Assembly: GCF_033958435.1 (NCBI RefSeq)
Contig: NC_134138.1
Coordinates: forward strand, 6,274,001-6,338,000
Length of the DNA stretch: 64,000 nt
Source: Carettochelys insculpta
Taxonomy: Eukaryota > Chordata > Testudines > Carettochelyidae
Reading direction: 5' to 3'
Shown here one piece after another: positions 26,390 through 38,429 of this stretch. The notes below the pieces were generated by a model. The model was not told the origin of the DNA. It was given only the letters and a program-made list of their open reading frames with translations, and made no database searches. The position numbers and the translations under genes are program-made. The first letter of the stretch is position 1; the number at the start of each line of letters is the position of its first letter.

Positions 26390-29199
26390 AAAAGGCAGTG
26401 AGAGAGAAAAGGGCAGCTTTTAAAAAGTGGAAGTCAAATCCTAGTGAGGAAAATAGAAAGGAACACAAACACTCCCAAATTAAGTGTCATAGGCTACGTC
26501 TACACGTGCACCCAACTTCGAAATAGCTTATTTCGATGTTGCGACATCGAAATAGGCTATTTCGATGAATAACGTCTACACGTCCTCCAGGGCTGGCAAC
26601 GTCGATGTTCAACTTCGACGTTGCTCAGCCCAACATCGAAATAGGCACAGCGAGGGAACGTCTACACGCCAAAGTAGCACACATCGAAATAAGGGAGCCA
26701 GGCACAGCTGCAGACAGGGTCACGGGGCGGACTCAACAGCAAGTCGCTCCCTTAAAGGGCCCCTCCCAGACACACTTTCATTAAACAGTGCAAGATACAC
26801 AGAGCCAACAACTAGTTGCAGACCCTGTATATGCAGCACGGACCCCCAGCTGCAGCAGCAGCAGCCAGAAGCCCTGGGCTAAGGGCTGCTGCCCACGGTG
26901 ACCACAGAGCCCCGCAAGGGCTGGAGAGAGAGTATCTCTCAACCCCCCAGCTGATGGCCGCCATGGAGGACCCCGCTATTTCGATGTTGCGGGACGCGGA
27001 TCGTCTACACGTCCCTACTTCGATGTTGAACGTCGAAGTAGGGCGCTATTCCCATCCCCTCATGGGGTTAGCGACTTCGACGTCTCGCCGCCTAACGTCG
27101 ATTTCAACTTCGAAATAGCGCCCGACGCATGTAGACGTGACGGGCGCTATTTCGAAGTTAGTGCCGCTACTTCGAAGTAACGTGCACGTGTAGACGCAGC
27201 TATAATGTAGTAAGACAAGCCAAAAAAGATTTTGAGGAACAGCTAGCCAAAAATTCAAAAAATGATAGTAAAATGTTTTTTAAATACATTAGAAGCAGGA
27301 AGCCCGCTAAAAAAAGCAGTGGGGCCCTTGGACGATAAAGATATAAAAGGAGCAATCAAGGAAGACAGTGCCATTGCGGAGCGATTAAATGATTTCTTTG
27401 CTTCAGTCTTCACGGCTGAGGATGTTACAGAGGTTCCTAAATCTGAGCCAGCCTTTTTAGGTGACAAATCTGAGGAACTCTCCCAGATTGAAGTGACATT
27501 AGGAGGTGGTTTTGGAGTTAATTGATAAGCTGAATAGTAACAAGTCTCCAGGACCAGACGGTATTCACCCAAGGGTTCTGAAAGAACTCAAATGTGAAAT
27601 TGCGGAGTTATTAACAGTGGTTTGTAACCTATCCTTTAAATCCGCTTCGGTACCCAAATGACTGGAAGACGGCCAATATAACGCCAATATTTAAAAAAGG
27701 CTCTAGAGGAGACCCTGGCAATTATAGACCGATAAGTCTAACATCAGTACCAGGCAAATTAGTAGAAACAATAGTAAAGAATAAAATTGCAAGGCATGTA
27801 GAAGAGCACGAATTGTTGGGCAAAAGTCAGCATGGTTTCTGCAGAGGGAAGTCATGTCTAACTAATCTATTAGAATTCTTTGAAGGGGTTAATAAACATG
27901 CGGACAAGGGGCACCCAGTGGACATAATATACCTAGATTTCCAGAAAGTCTTTGACACGGTCCCACACCAAAGGCTTTTATGTAAATTAGGCGGTCATGG
28001 GATAGGAGGAAAGATCCTTTCATGGATCGGGAATTGGCTAAAAGACAGAAAACAAAGGGTGGGAATAAATGGTAAATTTTCACAATGGAGGAGGGTAACT
28101 AGGGGTGTTCCCCAGGGGTCAGTCCTGGGACTGATCCTGTTCAACTTCTTCATCAATGATCTAGAAAATGAGGTAAGCAGTGAGGTGGCAAAGTTTGCAG
28201 ATGACACCAAGTTGTTCAGGACAGTCAAAACCAAAAGGGATTGTGAAGAACTACAAAAAGATCTCAGCAAACTGAGTGATTGGGCAGCAAAATGGCAAAT
28301 GAAATTTAATGGGGGTAAGTGTAACGTAATGCACATTGGAAAAAATAACCCAAATTACAAGTACAACATGATGGGGTCAAATTGAGCTACGACAGATCAG
28401 GAAAGGGATCTTGGAGTTATAGTGGATAGTTCTCTGAAGACATCCACGCAGTCTGCAGCGGCAGTTAGTAAAGCAAATAGGATGTTAGGAATTATTAAAA
28501 AAAGGGATAGATAATAAGACAAAAGATATCATACTTCCCCTATATAAAACTATGGTACGCCCACATCTTGAGTACTGCGTGCAGATGTGGTCTCCTCGCC
28601 TCAAAAAAGATATATTGGCATTAGAAAAGGTTCAGAAAAGGGCGACTAAGATGATTTGGGGTCTGGAACAGGTCCCATATGGGGAGAGGCTAGAGAGACT
28701 GGGACTTTTCAGTTTGGAAAAGAGGCGATTGAGGGGTGATATGATAGAGATATATAAAATCATGAATGGTGTGGAGAAAGTGAACATAGAAAAATTATCT
28801 ACCTTTTCCCATAATACAAGAACTAGGGGACACCAAATGAAATTGATGGGTAGTAGGTTCAAAACTAATAAAAGGAAATTTTTCTTCACACAGCGCACAG
28901 TCAACCTGTGGAACTCCTTGCCGGAGGAGGCTGTGAAGGCCAGGACTCTATTAGGGTTTAAAAAAGAGCTTGATAAATTTTTGCAGGTTAGGTCCATAAA
29001 TGGCTATTAGCCAGGGATAAAGTATGGTGCCCTAGCCTTCAGAACAAGGGCAGGAGATGGATGGCAGGAGATAAGTCACTTGATCATTGTCTTCTGTTCT
29101 CCTTCTCTGGGGCACCTGGCATTGGCCACTGTCGGCAGACGGGATACTGGGCTGGATGGACCTTTGGTCTGACCCAGTATGGCCATTCTTATGTTCTTA
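26390..29199 (+). mobile_element. CR1 LINE, ~2.1 kb plus an internal DNA-element insertion
   Basis: This plus-strand CR1 is closely related to the one at 11762-13396. Coding blocks seen are DDKDIKGAIKEDSAIAERLN and FFASVFTAEDVTEVPKSEPA (27262-27525), the RT core with GKSQHGFCRGKSCLTNLLEF and KFADDTKLF (27813-28385), and the C-terminal part with [12 protein letters not shown] and [15 protein letters not shown] (28552-29010). It ends at the TTCTTATG-type 3' repeat. It is inactivated by the insertion at 26491-27201, frame breaks around 27520-27810, a TGA at 28383-28385 where the related copy reads a sense codon, and a slip in the A-run near 28500. Confidence 0.93.
26491..27201. mobile_element. 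Non-autonomous DNA transposon (GGCTACGTCTACACGTGCA ends), 711 bp
   Basis: The left end GGCTACGTCTACACGTGCAC and the right end ...GTGCACGTGTAGACGCAGC are inverted and carry TTCGAAATAG-like subterminal words. Short palindromic blocks near each end flank a non-repetitive core of about 250 bp (26710-26960) with a 'gctgcagcagcagcagc' tract. It interrupts the CR1. There is no transposase frame. The target duplication is not certain (ata on both sides is possible). Confidence 0.85.
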
Positions 29200-30560
29200 C
29201 CAAGGTGAAGAGGCACATTACAAAGTGGGGAAGAAGAGTAGCTGCATTTTGCCATGGAGACAGAAGATTATGTGACTTGGGCACAAAGCCAGACAGACTG
29301 GAACTCCTCAGGGGCTCCTTCCCAGCCCCACGTCCAAACCCTGCCTCTGGTAGTCAGCATCCCTTGGAAGCTTCAGAGACACGTTTTACCTGCCCAGACA
29401 TGGGATAATTTACAAAGTGCAGCTCGTTGGCCCTTAATGTGTCAACACCAACAAGCCGAGGGAGAGCTGACTGAGCAGAGTGGAACCAATGGACTCAGGT
29501 TTACTGGTGAGTTCCTGGAGTGGATTTAGGGACCTGCTTTTCAAGCAAGTGCAGACATGTTTTGCTGCTTGCTCCAGAGGAAGGCTGAACACCTGTGTGT
29601 ATGCATCTCATTTCTGCCCTGCACTCTGGCAGATCAAAGCTGCTTCAGCGTGCATTGACTCAATCTGGCCTTCCAACCAGACTCCCTGCTCACCGAACTG
29701 GAACACAGCCCCTGACAGCAAGTTCCATTCATCACAGGGCAGGCAGTACAGAGCATTAACAGAGACTGTACTTCAGCTGTGTGCAAAGGTCCTGGTAGAT
29801 GGATGCACGTTCACACCAGACTGTCAGCTTGACAACTGAGCCGCTCAGGAGAAGCCAGGGCAGGAGAAGTAAGGGCACTGCAGGCAAAGATAGAGTGCAC
29901 CAATTTCACAATGTTGCCTCATTATGGCACTAAAGTATAGCAAGGATATTTTCTTCTCCTAAGGATCTAATTACAAGAACAAGGATTAAAAGGTGATTCA
30001 TAAAATTGCTTAGCGCCGTCTGCACGCAGCGGTCCACTGGGGAAAACAAGCTGTATCTCACATCCAGCAACACAAATCAGCAAGCACAGCAATTCATAAT
30101 GTGCTTCTCCTTGATAAAATCCTCCCTACAATTAATGAAAGCTCTCCTGTAACACAGCACTTAATAGCGCTTCAACAAGCCCTGCTGCCTAAAGTGAATG
30201 GTGGGATATGCACATGTGGGCGAGCAATTTCAAATGGAAGCTGAAACCTTCAGTACGGATGCAATTCCAAGGAGCTTCCAGCGTAACCAGGAGCAGAGCG
30301 GGGTTTGGACAAATGGAAGGAGCTGAAACATTGTGGGGGACTCGCAGTTCCGCTTGCTTCAACTAATCTCTCAGTCTTTAGTTACTCAATACTGACATGG
30401 AAGGAGAACAACCCCATGGGCCCAGCCTGCGCCCCTCCACAGCCTTGCATTGCAACAACCCTTGGCACCTTTTACCTGAGGCTCACAAAGCATTGCACAA
30501 ACCTCAGGCCTTGTGGCAACCTCCCAAGAGGGGGCAGTTCTGCCTGCTGCACAGATGGGA
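29200..30560. other. Intronic stretch without a recognised feature
   Basis: Weak MIR-like wording occurs at 29270-29370. I see no supportable gene or element. Confidence 0.4.
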
Positions 30561-30574
30561 AGTCCCAGGTCAGA

Positions 30575-30810
30575 TAGGTTGGAGGCCCTTTTCCCACCCG
30601 CATCTTAGAGAGCGAACGCAAAGCAGAACAAGGAGTTCTGAGAGTGCCAGCACCTTTCTCCACTGGCAATGTCTGGCTTAGGTGCAGGGCTGTCCCTTGT
30701 AATGCAGGGGGGCCCTACGCTGCCCAGCACCTGCGCGCGCGCACGCATGCACGCACGCACTATGGCTGAGAGCTGCAGGGGCAGAAGCTGTAAGTGCAGG
30801 AGCCCTATTT
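30575..30810 (+). repeat. Copy 1 of a local ~200-bp direct repeat
   Basis: It shares a nearly identical block with 31900-32170: 'agcagaacaaggagttctga', 'gcacctttctccactggcaa', 'ggtgcagggctgtccct' and 'cagcacctgcgcgcgcgc'. Here the GC/AC tract is short and interrupted (gcgcgcgcacgcatgcacgc). Confidence 0.9.
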
Positions 30811-31022
30811 TAATCACTGCAAAAGGGGTTCCCACGCTGCCAGTTGGCAGAGCACTTACTGCAGGCCACATAGTACGGCAGGTCACATGGCACAAGTTCT
30901 TCCTCTGTGTTTCCAGCTGCTTCTATAGGTGCTGATGCTTTTCCCTGCCAAGAGAACCCGAGAGGCCTGCAAGAGCAGCTGGAAAGGAGGGGCGAGCACC
31001 AGCCTAGCTGACTCCCTTAGTA

Positions 31023-31145
31023 CAGGGTGACCAGATAGGAAGTGTGAAAAACTGAGGCAGAAAGTGGGGGGTAATAGGCGCCTATGTAAGAAAAAAGACC
31101 CAAATATCAGGGATGTCCCTATAAAATTGGGACATCTGGTCACCT
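31023..31145. mobile_element. Short hAT-like MITE (~123 bp)
   Basis: CAGGGTGACCAGAT at the left and ACATCTGGTCACCT at the right are inverted ends of the same type as the element at 18358-19077. The flanks share 'ttagt', an approximate target duplication. Confidence 0.75.
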
Positions 31146-31899
31146 ACATTAGTGCTAAATGTTCTGACCCCAGAGCCATCTTCTTGCAAAGACTTCCCCA
31201 ACAGCGTGTCATGTGCCTCTCAGGGGAGGGGCAAGGGTGTTGGGGGCAGAGGGGGAATCCCTAAGCTGCTCGAGTAGGATGGGGAGTGGGAGGGGAAACC
31301 CAAAGAGAGGGCGATAAAGTCAGAGGGAGGCAACAGTCCATTCCAAGCAATGATCCAAGCACGGGACAGCTGTGTCATGGCTGCACTCATATGGGGTGGG
31401 GGAAAACTCACAGAGACGAGGAGCAACACAACAATAACTGCAAGGCAGGAGAAGAAATCACAGGGCGGCGGTGGGAGAAGTCTGTCCGAGTTGTCTGATT
31501 TTACAGTGCCTTCCTTTCCATCTCTTTACCGCGTCCAGCAAGCGTGCGGGCAGCACGTTCCACCTGATGTTACAGGATCGCCCACCTTCCCATGATGTTT
31601 GCAAATTATTGTCATCAGAGGTCCAAATGCACCAAGCCACAGAGCTGAGCTGGGGTTGGAACCTGTATTTAAACTAATCTCTGCAGAATCAAATGTCACC
31701 CAGTAGGCAGCTCCGTCATCTCCACAGTTAAAAAAAAAAAAAAACCCAACAGCGGCAGGCAAGCTCAGCTAGAAAGCCACACGGGGGCTGCAGTAGGGAG
31801 AGCAAGCAGAGGTGGGAGGGGATCTGTACCAGATGCAGCGTTCCTGCTCGGACTCCAAGACGCAGGCTGTAGAGGAGGCAGCAGACAATTCCAAATGGG

Positions 31900-32061
31900 G
31901 CCCTCTCCCCACCTGCATCTTATTAGAGAGCAAATGCAAAGCAGAACAAGGAGTTCTGAGAGTGCCAGCACCTTTCTCCACTGGCAATGTCCGGCTTAGG
32001 TGCAGGGCTGTCCCTCGTAATGCAGGGGGGCCCTATGCTGCCCAGCACCTGCGCGCGCGCG

Positions 32062-32133
<72 letters not shown>

Positions 32134-32180
32134 GTGTACAGCAGGGGCAGAAGCTGTAGCGTGCAGGAGCACTGCAGGGC
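31900..32180 (+). repeat. Copy 2 of the local direct repeat with expanded (GC)n(AC)n tract
   Basis: This is the second copy of the block at 30575-30810. A pure (GC)n run at 32050-32069 passes directly into about 30 AC units to 32131, an alternating purine-pyrimidine tract of about 80 bp. The open frames of Thr-His or Val-Cys repeats across it are artefacts of the microsatellite. Confidence 0.9.
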
Positions 32181-32599
32181 AGGGAGAACCACCTGCTGCC
32201 TCGGGAGCAGGTAGAAGGCTTGGGCAGCAGAGAGTGGCATGAGCCTGTGGGCCAGAGGACTCAGGAGGAGCAGTGAGCGGCTGCACCACTGGCTGAGAGT
32301 TTACTACACACCTTTAGGTGGCTGCTGCTGTATCCTACATGTCTTTACACCCACCCACGGCACTGCCCCATAGGATTCCTCTCAGGTTTACAGTGTGCGG
32401 TGCTGTGTTGTTAGCTTGTAAGCTGCTCAGGCACAGACCACAATTATGTCTGTCTGGTACAGCACCGAACACTGCACCAGTAGCGAACAAAGAGAATCTG
32501 AACCCCCTACTGGCCACCTTTCCCACCCTAAAACTGCCAGCATAGCATGTCCCAGGTGGTCCCCTATTGACTGTACACCCTAGAGCGGCCGTGTTTGGT

Positions 32600-32790
32600 A
32601 ACTGACATTTGCATGCATAAAGAACTTTCCAGCCACAGATCTCAAAGCACCTTACAGAAAGGGTCAGCGTCACTTGTCCACTTTACAGGTGATGAAAGGA
32701 AAGCACGGGGTCATTAGCAACCACTCTGCCAGCCCCCTCTGAAAAACTGGCAGCCAGGTCACATGCAGCCAGTCACAAAGCGGGTGCTGC
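32600..32790 (-). mobile_element. MIR-like SINE remnant (weak)
   Basis: 'ttgtccactttacaggtgat' preceded by 'tcaaagcaccttacag' resembles old CORE-SINE sequence. Orientation and limits are uncertain. Confidence 0.4.
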
Positions 32791-33071
32791 AGCCTAGACA
32801 TCTTGTCTGCCATCCAACAGCAAGCAATTCTGATCATCCCGCTTCTACCAGGACTTACGGCTGCCCTTGTAGGTGCCAGACGGTGGGTGCCCACCATGGA
32901 GGCCTTTCTGGACTGGCCTTTGCCGGGCAGTACATGATTGGCTGGCCATCTCCTTCACCTGATTAACAACTGCCACCCATCGCCCCTGCCTGTGCACAGA
33001 CTGAATTTATAGTGCACTGCGTAGACAAACATGCTGCAGAGACAGCAAAGGGAATACTGCATCATCTAAAG

Positions 33072-33487
33072 CAGGGGTGAGCAAACTTTTATGGTGCACC
33101 CCACTTTTCAGCCCTGCAATTAGCCAGGGCCCCCCAACCCGTGGGAGGATCAGAGAAAGGGATGTGGGGGGAGTTCTCAGAAAGGGGACGGGATCCTCAA
33201 GGAGGGGCTGGGAGGCTCCAGCAGGTGCCCCAAAGGGGGAGGGGTGCTCGCCCAGGCAGACCCCAGGAGGGAATCTCATCAAGCCAGGAAATCGCTAGCT
33301 GCCCCCACCACTTGTTTCAGGGCCTCCGTGCACTCTGCTTGGCCCAGCGGCGGGCGGGGGTTGTTCCCTTTGCAACGCAGCGGTGAAGGCCACTCGAGAG
33401 AAATCAGAGGGCTGGGGAGGCAGTGGAAGCTGTGGGGTGGGGGGAGCCAATCACACTACGCCCCCCCTTACAAAAAGCACACTCCTG
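33072..33487. mobile_element. hAT-like MITE, 416 bp, with 8-bp target duplication
   Basis: The left end CAGGGGTGAGCAAACTTTT is mirrored by ...CAAAAAGCACACTCCTG at the right. Flanks atctaaag (33064-33071) and atctaagg (33488-33495) agree at 7 of 8 positions. The interior is G-rich and non-coding. Confidence 0.85.
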
Positions 33488-33610
33488 ATCTAAGGGGTAT
33501 CAACAGGTGAAACGGTCAATCAGCAACACTTTCCTGGTCATCCCAACTGATTGGCTTCATGCCATTGTCAGATTAGGACGACGTGTGAACAGCACCTGAA
33601 TTAGAGTGTA

Positions 33611-33967
33611 CAGTAAAGCCTTGACATTATGAACCCCAACTGAGTGGGCTTTGGGCACAACAGACGTCCCCCAGACCCCTGTTGGTCCCAAAGGCTGCTT
33701 AATCGAGGCCTGTAAAACCCTCAATTCCACACACCCCCCAACCAAAAAAAAAAAATTTAAGAAGCATGGGACTTACCCGAGCCACCAGAGCTGCTGCCGC
33801 CTGGAGCATCGAGGCTGCTGGAGTCCGGGCTCCAGCTCCAGTGGATGAGCAGCGGGCATTTTGGGGTGGGCAGAGGGAAGGTCTCAGTAAACCCTCCGAT
33901 TTAACAGATGTCTGGGTTTAATGGACAACCCTTCCCTCTATTAGTCCCTTAAATCAAGGGTTTACTG
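33611..33967. mobile_element. Tigger/mariner-like MITE, 357 bp, TA target duplication
   Basis: The left end TA|CAGTAAAGCC and the right end GGGTTTACTG|TA give inverted CAGTAAA termini and the TA dinucleotide duplication typical of Tc1/mariner-pogo elements. A second, right-truncated relative is at 46351-46751. Confidence 0.82.
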
Positions 33968-33999
33968 TACTGTTTTGGGTAGGAACCATGCTACATTCT

Positions 34000-35500
34000 A
34001 TGCACCTACTTTCTCGGCACACAGCACAATCATCAATCCACAGCCAAAAGCCTCCTGACCCCATTCAGGAGACACTTCCATTTCTTACTCATGGCCAAGA
34101 GCAAGACGTGTAACCAGGGAAAAGATAAGCCAAGCAACCTTCCCACCTGCACCCATCTGGAGCATGGCACTCTGGGAGCTGTAGTCTCTGGAGGCTACCT
34201 TCTCTAGCAGGTGATTGGTTGCAAGAGCCGGACAATCTTTTCAGAAATCCAAGCGTATCAATATCTGGTGCTGATTCCTCCTTTGTTTAGAATTCAATTT
34301 CCACAGGTAAAACAAGCACTCTGACTGGTGAAACAACACAGAAAGCCATTTTCTATTGATCTGCAGCACAGGACTGAAGGATAATGTATCTGAAGATGGA
34401 ATAATTGAGACAGAAGATAGACAGTGATGTTTAGTTTGGACAAAGATCACCTGCCAAGCCAGGTCCTTGGTTTGCTTTTTTATTTCCCTATTTGCTCCCC
34501 TAATGTCAAACCACTTCGGTGTGTCTGGCACACAAATGTTTTGACTGAATTCATCTTGACAGTAAATTATTTTGATCAATGGCAGTTCTGTAGATTTGTA
34601 ATTTGTAATTCCCTGACCAGCTTCCACATGAGGGGAAGGGAGTTGGGGAAGAGGCTGATTTATTCAGTCATGTACATATAATTTTATACTGATCTTGTCC
34701 ATTGACAGCAGCATCTCTCAATTAAAGAAACGCTGTCATGTCACTTAGACTGAAAATGTGTCCTCCAGTACCATTAATGGGAACTGGCAATAGAACAGAA
34801 AACATTTTCCAGTCACCTGATACTACGTGAACTTGACTGCAGCTTAGCTAATTATGCCTTTAACAGATCCCGCCATGCGTATAAACATTACTCTGTAAAA
34901 TAATAAAACAAGCATCTGCGCTCGTAGCTTGGTGACGTGCATCAAAAGATTGCAGGTTTTTTCTGGGTTAGAGTCTGGTTTTTCTTTTTAATAGAGTTGA
35001 TTTAACCATGCAGACAAGATGTCCAGAAAAATTAGAATTCCAAGTTATTGCAAGGAAGTGAGCACCGAGAGTTGTTTTTTGACAATGATAGTCCAAAATA
35101 GTGGCCATTGAAGTTGCCTTGAAATGTGAATGAGAGAAAAAATGGAGGGTGATAATAATGTTGGGTTAACCCAATTGGCTCCCCTCGCACCACTGAAGCA
35201 GTGGAAAGCATCTGTAAGTCCCCAGTTGGTTCCAGGGTGTCCACCCTGCTGATAATGGTGCAGGAGTGCGCTAGGAGTGGAGACATGTCAGAGGAGTAGC
35301 TGAAGCACACTGGAAGTCTTGGATCAAAGCCAGCTGATGCAAACTGGAACAGCCCCTAATGACTACATAAGCCATAAAGTCCACAATCCTGCAAAGACAA
35401 CAGTGTGTGTACCAACTTTTCTCATTGAGCAGGACAGAGCACTAGGCTGAGATACCAACAGTGCCCACCCTCCCATCCCACAAATCCATCTTTGTGTTGG
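34000..35500. other. Intronic stretch without a recognised feature
   Basis: AT-richer sequence. I see no named repeat or coding homology. Confidence 0.4.
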
Positions 35501-35510
35501 TTTGCACTAC

Positions 35511-35821
35511 AGGTTGAACCTCCCTCATCCCTTTGGGACTTGACTGGTGCCAGACGAGAGAATTTGCTGGACGACAGGAGGTCAATATTCTTAGCATATT
35601 GCCAACACTTCCACTGCTTACTGGGTTCTTAGAAGACATTTAGTGGTAAACTACAGCTAAATAACAGCACAGAACACTGAGAGCCAAGGCTGGTGGCTGT
35701 AAACAAACTGTATGGGACCATGGGAAACTTGGACACACCCAGGATAAGTGGTTGTCCAGCTAACTAAAATCAAGCCAGATTATGAAGTTTGCCAGACAAG
35801 AGAGTTCTGGACTAGAGAGGT
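35511..35821. mobile_element. Tigger-like DNA element remnant
   Basis: It begins ta|CAGGTTGAACCTCCCT and ends near 'ggactagagaggt', which is complementary in type to the start. The right terminus seems incomplete. There is no transposase frame. Confidence 0.6.
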
Positions 35822-35906
35822 ATTAGTTTTACTGCAAAAGGGCTCTCTCTGCAAAGCATGTCTGGAAGCCCTAGGACATGGCAATTTCTTAGTGGTGTCC
35901 TAGTCA

Positions 35907-38417
35907 GTAGTAGTAGGCATCCTTCAGTCTGCACAGACTATGGATCGCGCCCTTTAACGTTTCAATTGAGTACTTCATTTACAGCGTCTATTGTGACTGT
36001 GAAGACGCACACGAGAGTGACAGTCCTTGCTGCATCTCTTGCAGATGTAGTGAGTGTCTGGAAAATCCTTATTGTGCTTTCTGTGCGCTCGCTTCTCCTC
36101 TGCTAGCTGTCTGATCTTCAACTCGCCCTTCTGAAGGCCCTTGTGTAACCCCTGCCTCCATCTGCTGCGGTCGTCTGCTAGTTCTTCCCAGTTGTCCAGC
36201 TCGATGTCTACCTCTCTGAGGTCTCTCTTGCAGACATCTTTGTAACGCAACTAGGGGCGTCCGGGAGGTCTTTTGCCAGAGGCTAGCTCACCATACAGGA
36301 TGTCTTTTGGAATCCTTCCATCATTCATCCTGTGGACGTGGCCAAGCCAGCGCAGTCGACGCTGCCTGAGGGGGGTGTGCATGGTTGGGATTCCAGCTTG
36401 CTCGAGGACGGCGGTGTTGGTCACTCTGTCCTTCCATGATATTCCAAGGATGCATCTGAGGCAGCGCAAGTGGAAGACGTTCAGCCTCTTTTCCTGGCGG
36501 GCATACAGGGTCCAAGTCTCGCTGCCATAAAGGAGGGTGCTGAGGATGCACGCTCTGTAGACTTGCATTTTGGTGTGAGTGTATAGCTTGTTGGTATTCC
36601 ACACTCTCTTGCTGAGTCTGGACAGAGTTGTGGCCGCTTTTCCGATCCTCCTATTTAGCTCAGTGTCCAACGACAGGGTGTCAGTGATGGTGGACCGAGG
36701 TAAACGAACTCGTGGACGACCTCTAACGTATAGTTGTCAATGCTGATTGATGGGGATTCAGCAACATCCTGACCGAGTACGTTCGTCTTCTTTAGGCTGA
36801 TGGTAAGCCCAAAGTCTTTGCACTCTTTGGAGAACTGATCCAGCAGTTTTTGAAGCTGGTCTTCTATGTGAGACACGACAGCAGCATCGTCTGTGAACAG
36901 CATGTCTCTGATGAGGACTTCTCGCACCTTAGACTTAGCTTTCAGCCTTGCAAGGTTAAACAGTTTCCCATCAGATCTCGTGTGAAGCAAGATGCCCTCT
37001 GTTGAAGATCCAAAGGCATGCTTCAGGAGGAGTGCGAAGAAGATCCCGAACAATGTCAAAGCAAGCACGCATCCTTGTTTGACGCCGCTCCTGATTCTGA
37101 AAGCATCCGATAATGCGCCATCATATTGGATGGTTCCTCTAATGTCTTCGTGGAACGACTGGATCATCTTGAGTAACCGTGGAGGACAGCCTATCTTGTG
37201 GAGCAGTTTGAACAGACCATCCCTGCTGACCAATTCAAAGGCCTTGGTCAGGTCGATGAAGGCTATGTAGAGTGGCTTTCTCTGCTCCCTGCACTTCTCC
37301 TGCAGCTGCCTTACAGAGAAGGCCATGTCAACGGTAGACCTCTCTGTGCGGAATCCGCACTGCGATTCGGGGTACACCCTCTCAGCAATCTTCTGGAGTC
37401 TGCCAAGGATGATGCGAGCAAACAGTTTACCAGTGACGCTTAGGAGGGAGATTCCATGGTAGTTGTTGCAGTCGCTTCTGTCTCCTTTGTTCTTATACAA
37501 CGTTAGCATTATGCATATCCTGTGGAACCTCACCCTCTTTCCAGCACAGGCACAGTAGCTCATGTAGGGGTTCCAGGAGTGTGTCCGCGGCACATTTGAT
37601 TACCTCTGGTGGTATACCATCCTGACCAGGGGCCTTTCCTGCTGCAATGCTGTCGATGGCTCTCTTCAGTTCATCCACAGTCGGTTCTTGATCCATTTCG
37701 TTCATTACTGGTAGGAGCTCGACGGCATCAAGGGCTGCGTCAACCACAACGTTCTCGTGTGAGTACAGCTCGGAGTAGTGCTCAACCCAGCGCTCCATCT
37801 GTTTGGCTTTGTCAGCGATGACTTCACCAGATTTGGATTTCAGAGGTGCCATCTTGTTCTGGGTGGGTCCTAATACCTTCTTCATACCCTCGTACATTCC
37901 TCTGAGATTACCAAAGTCGGCACAGGTCTGGATGCTGCTGCATAACTGGAGCCAGTGGTTGTTGGCACAGCGCCTGGCTGTCTGCTGTACTGTTCTTCTG
38001 GCCTCTCTAAGTGCTTGCTGGGTATTCTGGCTTGGTGAGCGTTCGTACTCCAGGAGTGCAGCGCGCTTCTTTTCAATGACTGGAATCATCTCATCAGAGT
38101 TATCTTCGAACCAGTCATTCGTGTTTCTAGCTCTTCTCCCAAACACCAACAAGGCCGTGTTGTAAACTGTATCCCTCAGATGTTGCCATTTGGATGTCGC
38201 ATCGGCGCCCCCAGGGCCGCTGCGCAGATTTTTCTGGAGGGTCTCTCTGAACTTTTCAGCTTTCTCCAAGTTTGCCGTCTTTCTGGAGTCAATGCAGGGC
38301 CTTCCAGCAGGTTTAGAGAGGTACAGCTTCTTGGGTCTCAGCTTGAGCTTGGAGCAAACTAGTGAGTGATCTGTATCACAGTCAGCACTATGATAGCTGC
38401 GTGTCAGAAGGACGTTT
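35907..38417 (-). mobile_element. RTE/L2-like LINE, ~2.5 kb, with 11-bp target duplication
   Basis: A minus-strand non-LTR retrotransposon. From 5' to 3': a pre-RT region (38269-37493: NTNDWFEDNSDEMIPVIEKK ... GKAPGQDGIPPEVIK); RT (37593-36655: YHGISLLSVTGKLFARIIL, AFIDLTKAFELVSRDGL, SGVKQGCVLALTLFGIFFA, catalytic MLFTDDAAVVS); the post-RT region (36670-36251: LYGSETWTLYARQEKRLNVF, RWLGHVHRM, LASGKRPPGRP); then, after an in-frame TAG at 36251-36253, a C-terminal Cys/His tail (36250-35975: KRCSKDCHSRVRLHSHNRRC). The 3' tail is (CTA)n. It is flanked by the 11-bp direct repeat tgtcctagtca at 35896-35906 and 38418-38428. Frame breaks occur near 37500-37590 and 36660. The endonuclease part is missing or truncated. 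Confidence 0.92.
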
Positions 38418-38429
38418 TGTCCTAGTCAT

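Noticed and set aside
31812..32289. Open frames with long Thr-His, Val-Cys or Arg-Ala runs
   Set aside because: They are translations of the (GC)n(AC)n microsatellite in different frames, with no family resemblance or initiation context.
36992..38165. Plus-strand open frames over the LINE at 36-38 kb
   Set aside because: They are antisense shadows of the minus-strand LINE polyprotein.
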